Shown piece by piece: positions 43,929 to 53,543 of a stretch of 63,007 nt of DNA. Origin of the DNA: Pseudomonadota bacterium (GTDB lineage Bacteria; Pseudomonadota; Alphaproteobacteria; Sphingomonadales; Sphingomonadaceae); contig JAEWIL010000205.1 of assembly GCA_023387085.1 (NCBI GenBank), positions 1 to 63,007 of the forward strand, in the 5' to 3' direction. The translations under genes and the position numbers were made by a program. The first letter of the stretch is position 1, and each line of letters begins with the position of its first letter. The notes below the pieces were generated by a model. It searched no databases. It was not told where the DNA came from and saw only the letters and a program-made list of their open reading frames with translations.

Positions 43929-45580
43929 TGAAGCGGATATCTGGCATCGCCTTGCTGGCGGGCGTCGCGGCGGGATCGATGGTTCCGGTGAGCGTTGCGG
44001 CGAAAGCGCCGGCTTCCAAGGCAACCTCCGCGATCGAGGCGCCTACGGCGCGCTGCGCGAGCCTTACCGGTCTAAAGCTTCCCGGCACCAGCATAACGAG
44101 CGCGGTCCTTGTGCCGGGAAAAGAGGCGGAGACGTCGATCGCCGGCGATGCGGCGGGATATCGCAGCTTTTGCCGTGTCGTCGCGCATGTCCGCTCAGCG
44201 CCCGGGTCCGATATCGGCGTCGAAATCTGGTTGCCGGTGGCAGGATGGGCCGGCGTCTTCCATGGCAATGGCAACGGAGGCTTCGCCGGTATTCTCGCGG
44301 GCGGCTACTCTGGGATGGCGGATGGCCTGCGGCGCGGCTTTGCGACCGCGACGACCGACGCCGGTACAGCGCCCGCGACGCCGCTCGAGGGCGATGCGCT
44401 TATCGGGCAGGACCGCAAATGGCGTGATTGGGGACGGCTCTCGACCCATGTGATGACGACCACCGGCAAGGCGATCACCGAGGCCTTCTATGGCCAGCCG
44501 GCACGACGCTCCTATTACACCGGCTGCTCGACCGGTGGACAGCAGGGGCTCATCGAGTCGCTCTATTATCCCGAAGACTATGACGGCATTCTCGTGGGCG
44601 CGCCGGTCATGAACCGGACATGGGGCCATGCCGCCGTCCTGTGGGACTATGCCGCCGCGCATCGCACGCCGGGCAGTCTCCTATCGGATGCCAAGCTCAG
44701 GCTGCTCAATCGGGCCGCGGTCGCGACCTGCTGGAAACAGGGACACGGCATTGCGGGCGACCGGTTCGTCTCGGATCCGATGAGTTGCAAGTTCGATCCC
44801 GCTGTCCTTGCATGCAAGGGCGGGGCATCCGATGCCTGTCTGACGCCGGCTGAGATCGAGACCGCTCGCGCTTTTTACTCGGGGCCGATAACGCCGGAAG
44901 GGAAGGCAAGTTACTTCGGCTGGTTGCCCGGTAGCGAGATGCCCGACACCTTCGGCTGGGCCTTCCTCCAAAAGCCGATCAACGAAGAACCGCCGTTCGG
45001 TGCGCTATTCAAATGGGTTTTCGGCGCCGACTGGGACTGGAAGAGTTTCGACTTCGACCGCGACATGCCGCTGGTCGATCAGCGGCTCGACGCGATTGTC
45101 AACGACGCGACGCGGGGCAGCCTCAAAGCCTTTGCCGCCCGCGGCGGCAAGCTGATCATCTATCATGGTCTTGCCGACACGCTCGTCGCGCCGGCGCAGT
45201 CGGTCGCCTTTTACGAACGGCATGCGAAGGACTTCGGCGGCACAGACAATCTGGCGAACAACGCGCGCCTCTTCCTCGCACCCGGAATGATGCACTGCGG
45301 CGGCGGCGCCGGTCCCGATGCGTTCAATAGCACACTCGGCATTCCGCCGCAGCCGCCCGGCTATGACGCGAAACATGATATCTTCTCGGCGCTGATCGCC
45401 TGGGCCGATGGCGGCAAGGCGCCGGAGAGCATCATTGCGACCAGGTTCGCGAGCGACGATGCCGGAAAGGTTGAAATGCAGCGGCCGCTTTGCCCCTATC
45501 CACAGAAAGTCGCCTATCGCGGGTGGGGCTCGACGGCCTCGGCGAGCAATTTCAGCTGCGTTGCGCCGGATGCGCGATGA
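43928..45580 (+). CDS. Tannase/feruloyl-esterase family hydrolase
   Basis: A 550-residue secreted esterase: signal peptide about 1-25 (VSVAAKA), alpha/beta-hydrolase core with the nucleophile serine in GCSTGGQQG (C200-S201), the acid in HGLADTLVAP and the histidine in MMHCGGG. Adjacent Cys residues to the Ser and His form the CS-D-HC disulphide that defines the tannase/feruloyl esterase family. Members cleave gallate, ferulate or similar aromatic esters. It is translationally coupled to the transporter and flanked by TonB receptors, suggesting use of plant-derived esters; the exact ester is unknown. Confidence 0.92.
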   Translation: MKRISGIALLAGVAAGSMVPVSVAAKAPASKATSAIEAPTARCASLTGLKLPGTSITSAVLVPGKEAETSIAGDAAGYRSFCRVVAHVRSAPGSDIGVEIWLPVAGWAGVFHGNGNGGFAGILAGGYSGMADGLRRGFATATTDAGTAPATPLEGDALIGQDRKWRDWGRLSTHVMTTTGKAITEAFYGQPARRSYYTGCSTGGQQGLIESLYYPEDYDGILVGAPVMNRTWGHAAVLWDYAAAHRTPGSLLSDAKLRLLNRAAVATCWKQGHGIAGDRFVSDPMSCKFDPAVLACKGGASDACLTPAEIETARAFYSGPITPEGKASYFGWLPGSEMPDTFGWAFLQKPINEEPPFGALFKWVFGADWDWKSFDFDRDMPLVDQRLDAIVNDATRGSLKAFAARGGKLIIYHGLADTLVAPAQSVAFYERHAKDFGGTDNLANNARLFLAPGMMHCGGGAGPDAFNSTLGIPPQPPGYDAKHDIFSALIAWADGGKAPESIIATRFASDDAGKVEMQRPLCPYPQKVAYRGWGSTASASNFSCVAPDAR

Positions 45581-45791
45581 GCGGCCTGGGTTGAACCGCA
45601 GGGCGTTTACAGGCCTCGCGGTCCTGGGCGCGGCCGCCTCGGTCGCTCCGCCGGCGTCGGCATCCGTGCCGACGGCCGAAGGCACGATCGGGTTTCAAGA
45701 TTTGGCGTCGTCCAACGTGCCGGGCAAGGTGGGCGTCGCGATCTACGAGCAGCGGGGATCGATGTCGAGCAGGTCGATCCTCGAAGATTGA
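45570..45791 (+). CDS. Short Tat-signal-like ORF, probably truncated
   Basis: A 73-codon frame that begins inside the 3' end of the esterase gene (ATG 45570; a TTG at 45591 is an alternative). It has a twin-arginine-like leader NRRAFTGLAVLGAAASVAPP ending at an ASA cleavage site, followed by only about 40 residues. A full Tat substrate would be far longer, so this may be the surviving start of a cofactor enzyme or a small secreted protein. Nothing downstream to 46037 continues it in another frame. Weak support. Confidence 0.4.
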   Translation: MRDERPGLNRRAFTGLAVLGAAASVAPPASASVPTAEGTIGFQDLASSNVPGKVGVAIYEQRGSMSSRSILED

Positions 45792-46037
45792 AGCGTCTGT
45801 GAGATAGTCGGTCAGGTGATCCGCCGGAAACGCGGCGAAGCTTAACCGACGAATGTCAGCCTACCTCTGCCAAAACCCGACAGTCGACGGTCTCCATACG
45901 GCGACCCATCGCCCGCCTGCATTGTCACCGAAATGATATTTTGCCGTCATCATGTCGCAACGGTCCGGTCATCTCGCTGACCCGACGCATTCCTATCTGC
46001 CGCCCCAACAACAACACTGTCTGGGGAATCACCAAAA

Positions 46038-48659
46038 ATGAAAACGTCTCTCCCGAATTTCCGGGCCGCACTCCTGTGCTCGGCGGTCCTCTTCGCGACG
46101 CCCGCGCTGGCGCAGTCGGAACCGCCGGTCGATCCTGCGGCTGAGGCCGAGGGAGCCGCTGGTGGCGACTCGATCGTCGTCACCGGCCAGCGCCGCGCAC
46201 AATATGAGGCGACAGCCGAAAAGCGCGATGCTTTCGTCGTGATGGACGCGATTTCGTCGGACGACATCGGCAAGCTGCCCGACCATAATACCGCCGCCGC
46301 GCTGCGCCGCATCCCGGGCTTGTCGGTGCAGGAAGACCAAGGTGAACCGCGCTTCCCCGTGCTTCGCGGGCTCCAGTCGACCTACAACCGCACGACCGTC
46401 GACGGCGCGCTGGTGTCGGGCGTGGACTCGACGGGCCGCACGGTGCCCCTCGATATCATTCCTTCGGTGATGGCGGCGCGGATCGAGGTCATCAAGACGG
46501 TCACGCCCGAAAATGACGCCAACGCGATCGGCGGTATCATCAACATCGCGACGCGCAGCGCCTTCGATGCAAAGCGCGCCTTCTTCAATGGCGTCGCCTC
46601 CTATGGCATCTATGAACAGAATGGTGACGTGCGGAACAGCAAGCCGTCCTATCGCGTGGCTTTCGCAGCGGGCACGACCTTCGGCGCGAACGACGAATGG
46701 GGCATCGTCATCGGCGCCAGCCAGGAACAGCTCGACTATGACATCCCGCAAATCGAGGTCGCGAGCCCCTCGGTGCGCGAATACACGACGGCCGGCGCGC
46801 CAGTAAACTCGGGCGCGGCGAACGGCAATGGCATTCAGGTGCCGACTCAGCATCGGCTTTTCTACTACAACAACACCAAGCAGCGCACGGGCGGCAATGT
46901 GAAGCTCGAATGGCGCCCGTCGGATCGCTTCCGTTGGGAACTGTCGGGTGTCGTTGCGCGGACCGAGGATGATGAGGAGCGCATCGAATATCGGATCGAA
47001 CCGATCGGCAACGTCGCGAACCAGACCCCGACCAGCGGCGATTTCGCGCGCGGCCGCATCATCGTCCAGCTCAATCAGCCGATTACCAAGCGCCTCGTCG
47101 CGCTCGGCCGTACGGCGTTCGACTGGGACGCCGCCGACAAGCTGAAAATCGACGGCGATGCCGTCTTCTCGCTCGGCCGCCTGCGTGTCCCGAATGAAAG
47201 CATCGAGTTCCGCACCCGCGACGCCGATGGCGCGCGCTATGCCTTCCATTATGACACGTCGGATTTCTATCCGGTTTTCACCCCGACCAATGCCGCGGCG
47301 GCGGTCGATCCGGCCAACTTCTACCTCCAGCAGCAACGCAGCGACCTTCAGAAATCGCTGGAGAAGAGCGGCCAGTTCCGCCTCAACCTGACCTATGGTG
47401 ACGACAGCTATGACGGCGGGTTCAAGATCAAGACGGGCGGCGTCGTGCGTTTGACCGACCGCGAGAACAGCAACCCGCGCACCGACTATCGCGCGGCGAC
47501 GGGCTTTACCTACACGCTCGACAGGGTCGTCACCGACGGCCCGACCAAGCTGATCCGCGGCCAGTTCGCTATCCCGATCCGCATCGACGCCGAAGCTTTC
47601 CCGGCCCTCTATGAAGCGAACAAGGGCAGCTTTACGACAACGGTCGCGTCGGTCGCGGGCAATTACGACGTCAGCGAGAATGTATATGCCGCTTATCTTC
47701 AGGGCAGCACGCGCTTCGGCAACGTCACCTTGCTCGGCGGTTTGCGCTACGAGCGCACCGAGATTTCCTCGAACGCCTTCCGCGCGGTCGGATCGACGCT
47801 GACCGAGGTTACGACTGGCGGCAGCTATGACAATTGGCTGCCAAGCTTCCACATCCGCTGGGACGTCGCGGACCGCTTCGTGGTGCGCGGCGCTTACACC
47901 AACACGATCGGCCGGCCCGATTATGGCTCGATCGCTGCGACCGAAACGCTCAGCTTCGATGGCAGCCAGCCCACGCTGTCGCGCGGTAATCCGGGCCTGA
48001 AGCCGCGCGAAAGTCGCGGTTTCGACCTGTCATTCGAATTCTATCCCAAGGATGGTGTGATCTCGGCCGCGCTGTTCCACAAAAAGATCGACAACGAGAT
48101 ATTCACCCTGTCCAACGTCGAACGGATCGACGTGGGCCGCGGGGTCGAAGATGTGCTGGTGTCCGAACCGCGCAACGCCGAAAGTGCGACGATCAAGGGG
48201 TTGGAACTCAATCTGCAGCAGGCGCTTACCTTCCTGCCCGATCCGTTCGACGGCCTTGGCATCAGCGCGAACGCGACCTTCCTCGACACGAAGTTCACCT
48301 TCCTGACCAGCGTCGGCCCTCGCGTGACCGGCCTGTTCCTCCAGCCCGATACGGTATGGAACGCATCGGTCTATTATCAGAAGGGCAAGTTCGAGGGCCG
48401 CCTGTCATACAATTACATCGGTGGCTTCCTCGAAACGATCAACGACACGATCCCGAACGCGGATCAGTATTGGAAGAGCCGCGGCACGCTCGACGCGAAC
48501 CTCAATTTCCGCCTGACACCGAACATCACCCTTTATGCCGAGGGGCAGAACCTCACCAACAAAGGGCGCCGCGAACTCGTGGGGCCGGGACAGGCATATC
48601 TCCAGGAATCGGCCGAATATGGCCGTACCTTCTGGTTCGGCGTGGCGGCGAACTTCTGA
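46038..48659 (+). CDS. TonB-dependent outer-membrane receptor (TIGR01782-like)
   Basis: An 873-residue receptor. Signal peptide cleaved after PALAQ (about residue 26), TonB-box-like DSIVVTGQR, and the plug motif DDIGKLPDHNTAAALRRIPG with ENDANAIGGIINI, which mark the TIGR01782 group of large receptors typical of Caulobacter and sphingomonads and often linked to carbohydrates or oligomeric substrates. The barrel ends FGVAANF. CTGGGGA precedes ATG 46038. The stop overlaps the ATG of the beta-propeller-like gene (TGATG). Confidence 0.93.
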   Translation: MKTSLPNFRAALLCSAVLFATPALAQSEPPVDPAAEAEGAAGGDSIVVTGQRRAQYEATAEKRDAFVVMDAISSDDIGKLPDHNTAAALRRIPGLSVQEDQGEPRFPVLRGLQSTYNRTTVDGALVSGVDSTGRTVPLDIIPSVMAARIEVIKTVTPENDANAIGGIINIATRSAFDAKRAFFNGVASYGIYEQNGDVRNSKPSYRVAFAAGTTFGANDEWGIVIGASQEQLDYDIPQIEVASPSVREYTTAGAPVNSGAANGNGIQVPTQHRLFYYNNTKQRTGGNVKLEWRPSDRFRWELSGVVARTEDDEERIEYRIEPIGNVANQTPTSGDFARGRIIVQLNQPITKRLVALGRTAFDWDAADKLKIDGDAVFSLGRLRVPNESIEFRTRDADGARYAFHYDTSDFYPVFTPTNAAAAVDPANFYLQQQRSDLQKSLEKSGQFRLNLTYGDDSYDGGFKIKTGGVVRLTDRENSNPRTDYRAATGFTYTLDRVVTDGPTKLIRGQFAIPIRIDAEAFPALYEANKGSFTTTVASVAGNYDVSENVYAAYLQGSTRFGNVTLLGGLRYERTEISSNAFRAVGSTLTEVTTGGSYDNWLPSFHIRWDVADRFVVRGAYTNTIGRPDYGSIAATETLSFDGSQPTLSRGNPGLKPRESRGFDLSFEFYPKDGVISAALFHKKIDNEIFTLSNVERIDVGRGVEDVLVSEPRNAESATIKGLELNLQQALTFLPDPFDGLGISANATFLDTKFTFLTSVGPRVTGLFLQPDTVWNASVYYQKGKFEGRLSYNYIGGFLETINDTIPNADQYWKSRGTLDANLNFRLTPNITLYAEGQNLTNKGRRELVGPGQAYLQESAEYGRTFWFGVAANF

Positions 48660-49462
48660 TGCTCGGCGCACTCCTGCTCCTCGCCTCGACCGTAGCAACG
48701 CCTGCCCCCGCGGTTCCGCGGGGCGAGGCGGCCGAGACCGTCCGCCGCATCCCCGCCGACGAAGCGCGGCAGGGTGTGGCGGCCGGCCCCGCCGGCATCT
48801 ACGCCGTCGCGAACTGGTCCATCGCCCGCTATGACCGCAAGACCGGCGAGCGCGTGACACTTTGGGAGGGCGACCCCGCGCGCTACCCGCACATCAACAG
48901 CTGCGCCCTCCTGAAAGGCGAGCTCGTGTGCGCGGCGTCGAACTTCCCGGCGGTGCCGCAAGCCAGTTCGGTCGAAATTTTCGATCCCGTAACCCTCACG
49001 CACAAGCGCACGGTGTCGCTGGGACAGGGCACCGGATCGCTCACCTGGATCGACTGGCACGACGGTCATTGGTGGGGAATGTTCGCCAATTATGACGCCA
49101 AGGGCGGCGAACCCCCACGCGACCACCGCCATACCAGGCTGGTCAAATTCGATCTCGAGTGGCGCCGCACCGAAAGCTGGGCGCTGCCCGCGACGATCCT
49201 CGAACGGGTTGCGCCGATGAGTATTTCGGGCGGCGGGTTCGGACCCGACGGCAATCTGTGGCTGTCGGGGCACGACCTGCCTGAACTGTACGTCACGCGG
49301 CTGCCAAAGGGTGGCGCAACGCTCGAGCATGTCGCGACGGTGCCGATGGAGGCCGAGGGGCAGGCGATCGACTGGGACGAAAGCCGGCCGGGAATACTCT
49401 GGGGCATATCGCGCAAGAACCGCGCGATGATCGAGATGCGCGTCCCGATGATTAAGGAATGA
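48659..49462 (+). CDS. Exported beta-propeller-like protein, receptor partner
   Basis: A 267-residue exported protein with a short signal peptide (LLLLASTVATPAPA). Repeated blade-like segments are visible: GPAGIYAVANWSIARYDRKT, SSVEIFDPVTLTHKRTV, GPDGNLWLSGHDLPELYV and PGILWGISRKNRAMIEM. They suggest an SMP-30/YncE-like six-bladed propeller, but I cannot name the family. It starts within the stop codon of the TonB receptor, so it is produced with it, and probably binds or processes the imported ligand in the periplasm. A hairpin follows its stop. Confidence 0.75.
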   Translation: MLGALLLLASTVATPAPAVPRGEAAETVRRIPADEARQGVAAGPAGIYAVANWSIARYDRKTGERVTLWEGDPARYPHINSCALLKGELVCAASNFPAVPQASSVEIFDPVTLTHKRTVSLGQGTGSLTWIDWHDGHWWGMFANYDAKGGEPPRDHRHTRLVKFDLEWRRTESWALPATILERVAPMSISGGGFGPDGNLWLSGHDLPELYVTRLPKGGATLEHVATVPMEAEGQAIDWDESRPGILWGISRKNRAMIEMRVPMIKE

Positions 49463-49470
49463 CCCCCGTC

Positions 49471-49507
49471 GATCGGCTGGCACGTTACGACAAAGTGCCA
49501 GCCGATC
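49471..49507 (+). terminator. Strong hairpin after the second TonB cluster
   Basis: GATCGGCTGGCAC and GTGCCAGCCGATC form a perfect 13-bp stem with an 11-nt loop, starting nine bases after the stop at 49462. No T-run follows, so it may be an RNA 3'-end stabiliser or a weak intrinsic terminator; its position at the end of a six-gene run supports a 3'-end function. Confidence 0.55.
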
Positions 49508-49814
49508 ATCCGGGTGGACCGCCATGCTGCTGGTCGACGCCAAATTGGGCAGGTGAGGCCAACATCGATCAAGCGGCAATGTGGCGTCAGCTATCGGCAC
49601 CCATTGCAACCAAGCGGACACTCCGCTTCGGGCCAGAGCCTGCTTTTGGGCCACAGTTTATGCCACGCCTTCAATGGGCGGATTCTCTCCGGCCTGCGTT
49701 TCTCTCGAGTGACCGTGCGGTGATTACGGAGGGTAACGCGCGATAACTCGGTGCTTCCGAGCGCAAATAGACCGCGACCGGCTTGAAGTCGGGACGCTAA
49801 TTCTTTGAAGAAAA
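49508..49814. other. Gene-free stretch downstream of tRNA-Lys
   Basis: About 300 bp between the hairpin and the 3' end of the tRNA gene. No open frame has family sequence. On the minus strand, CTCGG-AAGCA-CCGAG at about 49749-49763 is a short hairpin that could terminate the tRNA transcript. No direct repeat of the tRNA 3' end was noticed here. Confidence 0.4.
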
Positions 49815-49890
<76 letters not shown>

Positions 49891-50001
49891 ACGTGCCGGT
49901 TTCGGCATTCTTCGCGGGGCCGGGAAACTCCCTGTCTCGTGAAGAGAGCGCGCCGCTATCATGGGGCTGCGGGGATGGCAATGCCCTTCTTCACATTTTT
50001 A

Positions 50002-51108
50002 TCAATGAAAGCGGCGGCTGCCTGTTTTGCTGTCGTTTTCGATCGCCAATATGATGCCGATGCAGGTCATGATCGTCAGCATCGACGATCCGCCATAGGA
50101 AAAGAGCGGCAGCGGGATGCCGACGACGGGCGCGAGGCCCATGACCATCGACAGGTTGATCGCGATGTAGAAGAAGATCGTCATCGTCAGGCCCGCCGCG
50201 GTCAGCTGGCCGAAGCGCGTCCGCGCTCTCAGCGCGACCCGCGTGCCCCAGCGCAGCAGCAGGAAGAAGGCGAAGAGCAGTCCCAGGCCCCCGATCAGTC
50301 CCCATTCCTCGGCCATTGTCGCGAAGATGAAGTCGGTATGCCCCTCGGGAAGATAGTCGAGGTGGCTCTGCGATCCGTTCAGGAACCCCTTGCCGCCAAT
50401 CCCGCCCGATCCGATCGCGATCTTCGACTGGCTGATGTGGTAACCCGCGCCCAGAGGATCGCTCTCGGGATCGAGGAAGATCAGGATACGCTTCTGCTGA
50501 TAGTCGTGGAGCAACGAGAAGAGTACCGGAAGCGCCGCGGCGCCGGCGGCGGCAGCGCTGCCGAACCACCAGAAGGGCAGCCCCGCGACGAACATCACCA
50601 CGACGCCGCCGATCGAGATCGCCAGCGCAGTGCCGAGATCGGGCTGCAGCATGACGAGGGCGGCGGGAAAGCCGATCGCCGCGAGCGCCGGCCATAGCGC
50701 GGTGAACGTGCGGGTGTTGGCGGGCGGCAGCTGCGCATAGAAGCGCGCGAGCGCGAGCACGATGGCAACCTTCATCAGCTCGGATGGCTGAAGGTTCATG
50801 AAGCCCAGGTTGAGCCATCGCTGGCTGCCACCCCCGACGAAACCGAGCAATTCCACCGCGATCAGCAGCAACAGCACGCCGATATAGCCGAGGTAGGCGA
50901 AATCCTCGAATATCCGGAGCGGCATGCGGCTGATGGCGAGCATCACGCCAAGAAAGACGAGAAAGCGCACCCCTTGTTGCCACGCCCAGGGCGACCAGTT
51001 GCCGCCCGCCGCCGAATACAGCACGAGCAAGTCGAAAACGATGATCGAGCCGAGCAGCGCGATGAGCTTCCACGGGATGCGCTGGATTGCGGGCGGGACG
51101 GGGATCAT
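50002..51108 (-). CDS. rodA: Peptidoglycan glycosyltransferase RodA
   Basis: A 368-residue SEDS-family polymerase with about ten TM helices that makes glycan strands for rod-shape elongation, working with PBP2. The conserved blocks LQPSELMKVAIVLALARF, MLQPDLGTA, LPEGHTDFIFATMAEEWG (with the catalytic-loop aspartate) and LPLFSYGGSS are present. It starts inside the stop of mrdA (4-base overlap) and is the last gene of the mreB-rodA operon. It ends about 110 bp from the tRNA-Lys 5' end. Confidence 0.96.
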   Translation of the reverse strand: MIPVPPAIQRIPWKLIALLGSIIVFDLLVLYSAAGGNWSPWAWQQGVRFLVFLGVMLAISRMPLRIFEDFAYLGYIGVLLLLIAVELLGFVGGGSQRWLNLGFMNLQPSELMKVAIVLALARFYAQLPPANTRTFTALWPALAAIGFPAALVMLQPDLGTALAISIGGVVVMFVAGLPFWWFGSAAAAGAAALPVLFSLLHDYQQKRILIFLDPESDPLGAGYHISQSKIAIGSGGIGGKGFLNGSQSHLDYLPEGHTDFIFATMAEEWGLIGGLGLLFAFFLLLRWGTRVALRARTRFGQLTAAGLTMTIFFYIAINLSMVMGLAPVVGIPLPLFSYGGSSMLTIMTCIGIILAIENDSKTGSRRFH

Positions 51109-53012
51109 TGCGCGAGTCCCGGGTCGGGTGCGGCTATGCCGGCCTTCCAGGCGGCATAATTGCGGTCCATGCGCTCCTTGATCGTGCCGCCCCAGCCGGC
51201 CTCGAACGTCTCGAGCGCTTCCATTCCCTTCTCCCGGTCATAGATGAAGGTGAAGATGTCCTTCGCAACCGGGGCCGCGGCGCGGCTGCCGCCCATGCCA
51301 TGCTCGATGATGACCGATATCGCGTAGCGGGGGTTATCGACCGGAGCGAAGCCGATGAACAGGCCATGGTCGCGAAATTTCCACGTTCCGCCCTTGCCAT
51401 TGCCGGTGTTGAGCCCGCGCACCTGCGCGGTGCCCGTCTTGCCCGCCATGGTAATCCCGTCGAGCGGCAGGCGGCTGCGGCCGGCGGTGCCGCCGGGCCC
51501 GTTGACGACCAGGTTCATCCCTTCGCGCGCGGTCGCGAGCGCTTCGGCCGCGAAGGGGAGGGGGTCGTTCTTGAACGGACGATTGACGAGCCGGGGATAA
51601 AGCCTGCGGCCGGAGGCGATGCGCGACGCCATGACGGCGAGCTGCAGCGGGTTCACGCTGACATAGCCCTGACCGATTACCGCGTTCAGCGAGTCCGACG
51701 CCGACCATGGCTGATGATATTTCTTCATCTTCCATGCGCTGTCGGGGATCGTGCCGAAGCGCTGATTGCTGCCCGCGAGCTGGAATTCCTCGCCAAGCCC
51801 CATCAGACGAGCCGTCGGGGCGATGGCATCATAGCCCAGCCGGTCCGCGACCCAATAGAAATAGCTGTTGCAACTCTTCATGATCGCATGCGGCATGTCG
51901 AGGCTGCCGTGCGTGCCGAGACAGCGAAAGAAGCGATTGCCGAGGCGGTAGCCGCCGATGCAGGTATGGCGCTCGCCGGGATCGATGCCGTGGCCGATCG
52001 CAGCGATCGCGGCCATCGGCTTCAGCGTCGATCCGGGCGGATACAGGCCGCGCGTCGCCTTGTTGATCAGCGGTTGGTGATCGTCGGCGCGCAGCCAGCT
52101 ATACTCCGAATTGCTGATCCCGTCGGAGAAGCTGTTCGGATCGAAGCTCGGCATCGATACGAAGGCGAGGATGTCGCCGGTCAGCGTGTCGATAACGACC
52201 ACCGCGCCCGATTCGGGGCCGAGCCGCCGCGCGGCATATTCCTGCAGATCGGCGTCGATGGTCAGATGGACGGTCTTGCCCTGCGTGTCGGGCTGGGTGC
52301 TCAGTTCGCGCACCACCTTGCCGCGCGCGGTCACCTCGACGCGCTTTGCGCCGGGCTTGCCGCGCAGCATTTCCTGGAAATATTTCTCCAGCCCGTCCTT
52401 GCCGGTCTTGTAGCCGGGGGTGATGTAGAGCGGGTCCTTAACCTTCTCATATTCCTCGGCGGTCGGCGCGCCGACATAGCCGATCAGGTGGCCGACGGCG
52501 GCGCCGGTCGGGTAATTGCGGGCAAAGCCGCGCTGCGGCGCGACGCCTGGCAGTTCGGGCAGCTGGACGAGGATCGAGCTATATTCCTGCTCGGTCATAT
52601 CTTCGGCGATGGCCACCGGCTGGAAGCCGGAAGCGGCGTTCAGATCGCGTTCGATCCGTTCCATCGCGTCGCCGTCGAGCCGAAGCAGCGTCTTCAGTTT
52701 GCCGAGCACCAGCTCCTTGTTGTGAAGCCGGTCCTTGATGATGTCGACGCGCAAGCTGACGCGGTTGTTCGCCAGCGCCTTGCCGTGGCGGTCGACGATC
52801 CAGCCGCGGCGCGGCGGCACGAGCGTCAGATTGACGCGGTTGCTTTCCGACTGGAGGACATAGCGTTCGTTGTCGATGACCGAAATATAGGTCATGCGCG
52901 CCGCGAGCGCCCCGAACAAGGCCGCCTGCGCCCCGCCGACGACGATCGCGCGGCGGGTGAAGGTGATGCCCCTCCAGGCTTCGGTGATGGGCGGGCTCTT
53001 CTTGCCAAACAT
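51105..53012 (-). CDS. mrdA: Penicillin-binding protein 2 (MrdA), elongation transpeptidase
   Basis: A 635-residue class B PBP that cross-links peptidoglycan during elongation. One N-terminal TM helix, a dimerisation domain with GRDGLEK-like sequence (KTGKDGLEKYFQ), and a transpeptidase domain with nucleophile S328 in PGSTLKP (E. coli S330), SCN as the second motif and KTGTAQV as the third. It overlaps rodA by four bases and follows mreD by 9 bp. Confidence 0.96.
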   Translation of the reverse strand: MFGKKSPPITEAWRGITFTRRAIVVGGAQAALFGALAARMTYISVIDNERYVLQSESNRVNLTLVPPRRGWIVDRHGKALANNRVSLRVDIIKDRLHNKELVLGKLKTLLRLDGDAMERIERDLNAASGFQPVAIAEDMTEQEYSSILVQLPELPGVAPQRGFARNYPTGAAVGHLIGYVGAPTAEEYEKVKDPLYITPGYKTGKDGLEKYFQEMLRGKPGAKRVEVTARGKVVRELSTQPDTQGKTVHLTIDADLQEYAARRLGPESGAVVVIDTLTGDILAFVSMPSFDPNSFSDGISNSEYSWLRADDHQPLINKATRGLYPPGSTLKPMAAIAAIGHGIDPGERHTCIGGYRLGNRFFRCLGTHGSLDMPHAIMKSCNSYFYWVADRLGYDAIAPTARLMGLGEEFQLAGSNQRFGTIPDSAWKMKKYHQPWSASDSLNAVIGQGYVSVNPLQLAVMASRIASGRRLYPRLVNRPFKNDPLPFAAEALATAREGMNLVVNGPGGTAGRSRLPLDGITMAGKTGTAQVRGLNTGNGKGGTWKFRDHGLFIGFAPVDNPRYAISVIIEHGMGGSRAAAPVAKDIFTFIYDREKGMEALETFEAGWGGTIKERMDRNYAAWKAGIAAPDPGLAQ

Positions 53013-53021
53013 CTGGGCGTT

Positions 53022-53543
53022 TTATCGGCGTTTCAGTCGGAAATTGTCAAACTTCCCCGTCAGGCGAAGGAAGAGCGGAACGAGGAGGATCGAAACCACG
53101 ATCTGCGGCGCTACGAGCCCCAGAACGCGTCCCGTTGCGGCATGCGGATGCGTGAGCAGCGCCGCGAGAGCCTGGATGGCCGTGACAAGTAAAGCGCCAA
53201 TCGCCCAGTCGTGAAAAAAACCCCGCCAATAGATGCGCTGCGAAATATAGGCGATCGCGATGCTTGCGGCCGTCCACAGAAAGACCGCGGTGCCAATCGG
53301 CGCACCGCTGAACAGGTCGTCCCACAGGCCGAGCGGCAGTCCGATCCACACCGGCCACATCTCGGTCCGGAGCAGCTGCCACGACAGAAAGAAAAGCAGG
53401 CCGAGCGGCGGCAGCACCGGCGAGCTGGCGACGAGCGGCAGCATCAGCGGCATTGCCGACGCGATCATGACGCTCGCGATCGGTACGACAAGCATGCGCC
53501 AGCGCGATGCCGGTTCGCCGAGGCGTGGGCCCTTGGGATTCAT
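53022..53543 (-). CDS. mreD: Rod shape-determining protein MreD
   Basis: A 173-residue integral membrane protein with five hydrophobic helices. Sequence is weakly conserved in this family, but MWPVWIGLPLGLWDDLFSG is the recognisable MreD block, and the position between mreC and mrdA is canonical. It links MreC to the elongation complex. Start ATG at 53543 overlaps the mreC stop by four bases. Confidence 0.9.
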   Translation of the reverse strand: MNPKGPRLGEPASRWRMLVVPIASVMIASAMPLMLPLVASSPVLPPLGLLFFLSWQLLRTEMWPVWIGLPLGLWDDLFSGAPIGTAVFLWTAASIAIAYISQRIYWRGFFHDWAIGALLVTAIQALAALLTHPHAATGRVLGLVAPQIVVSILLVPLFLRLTGKFDNFRLKRR

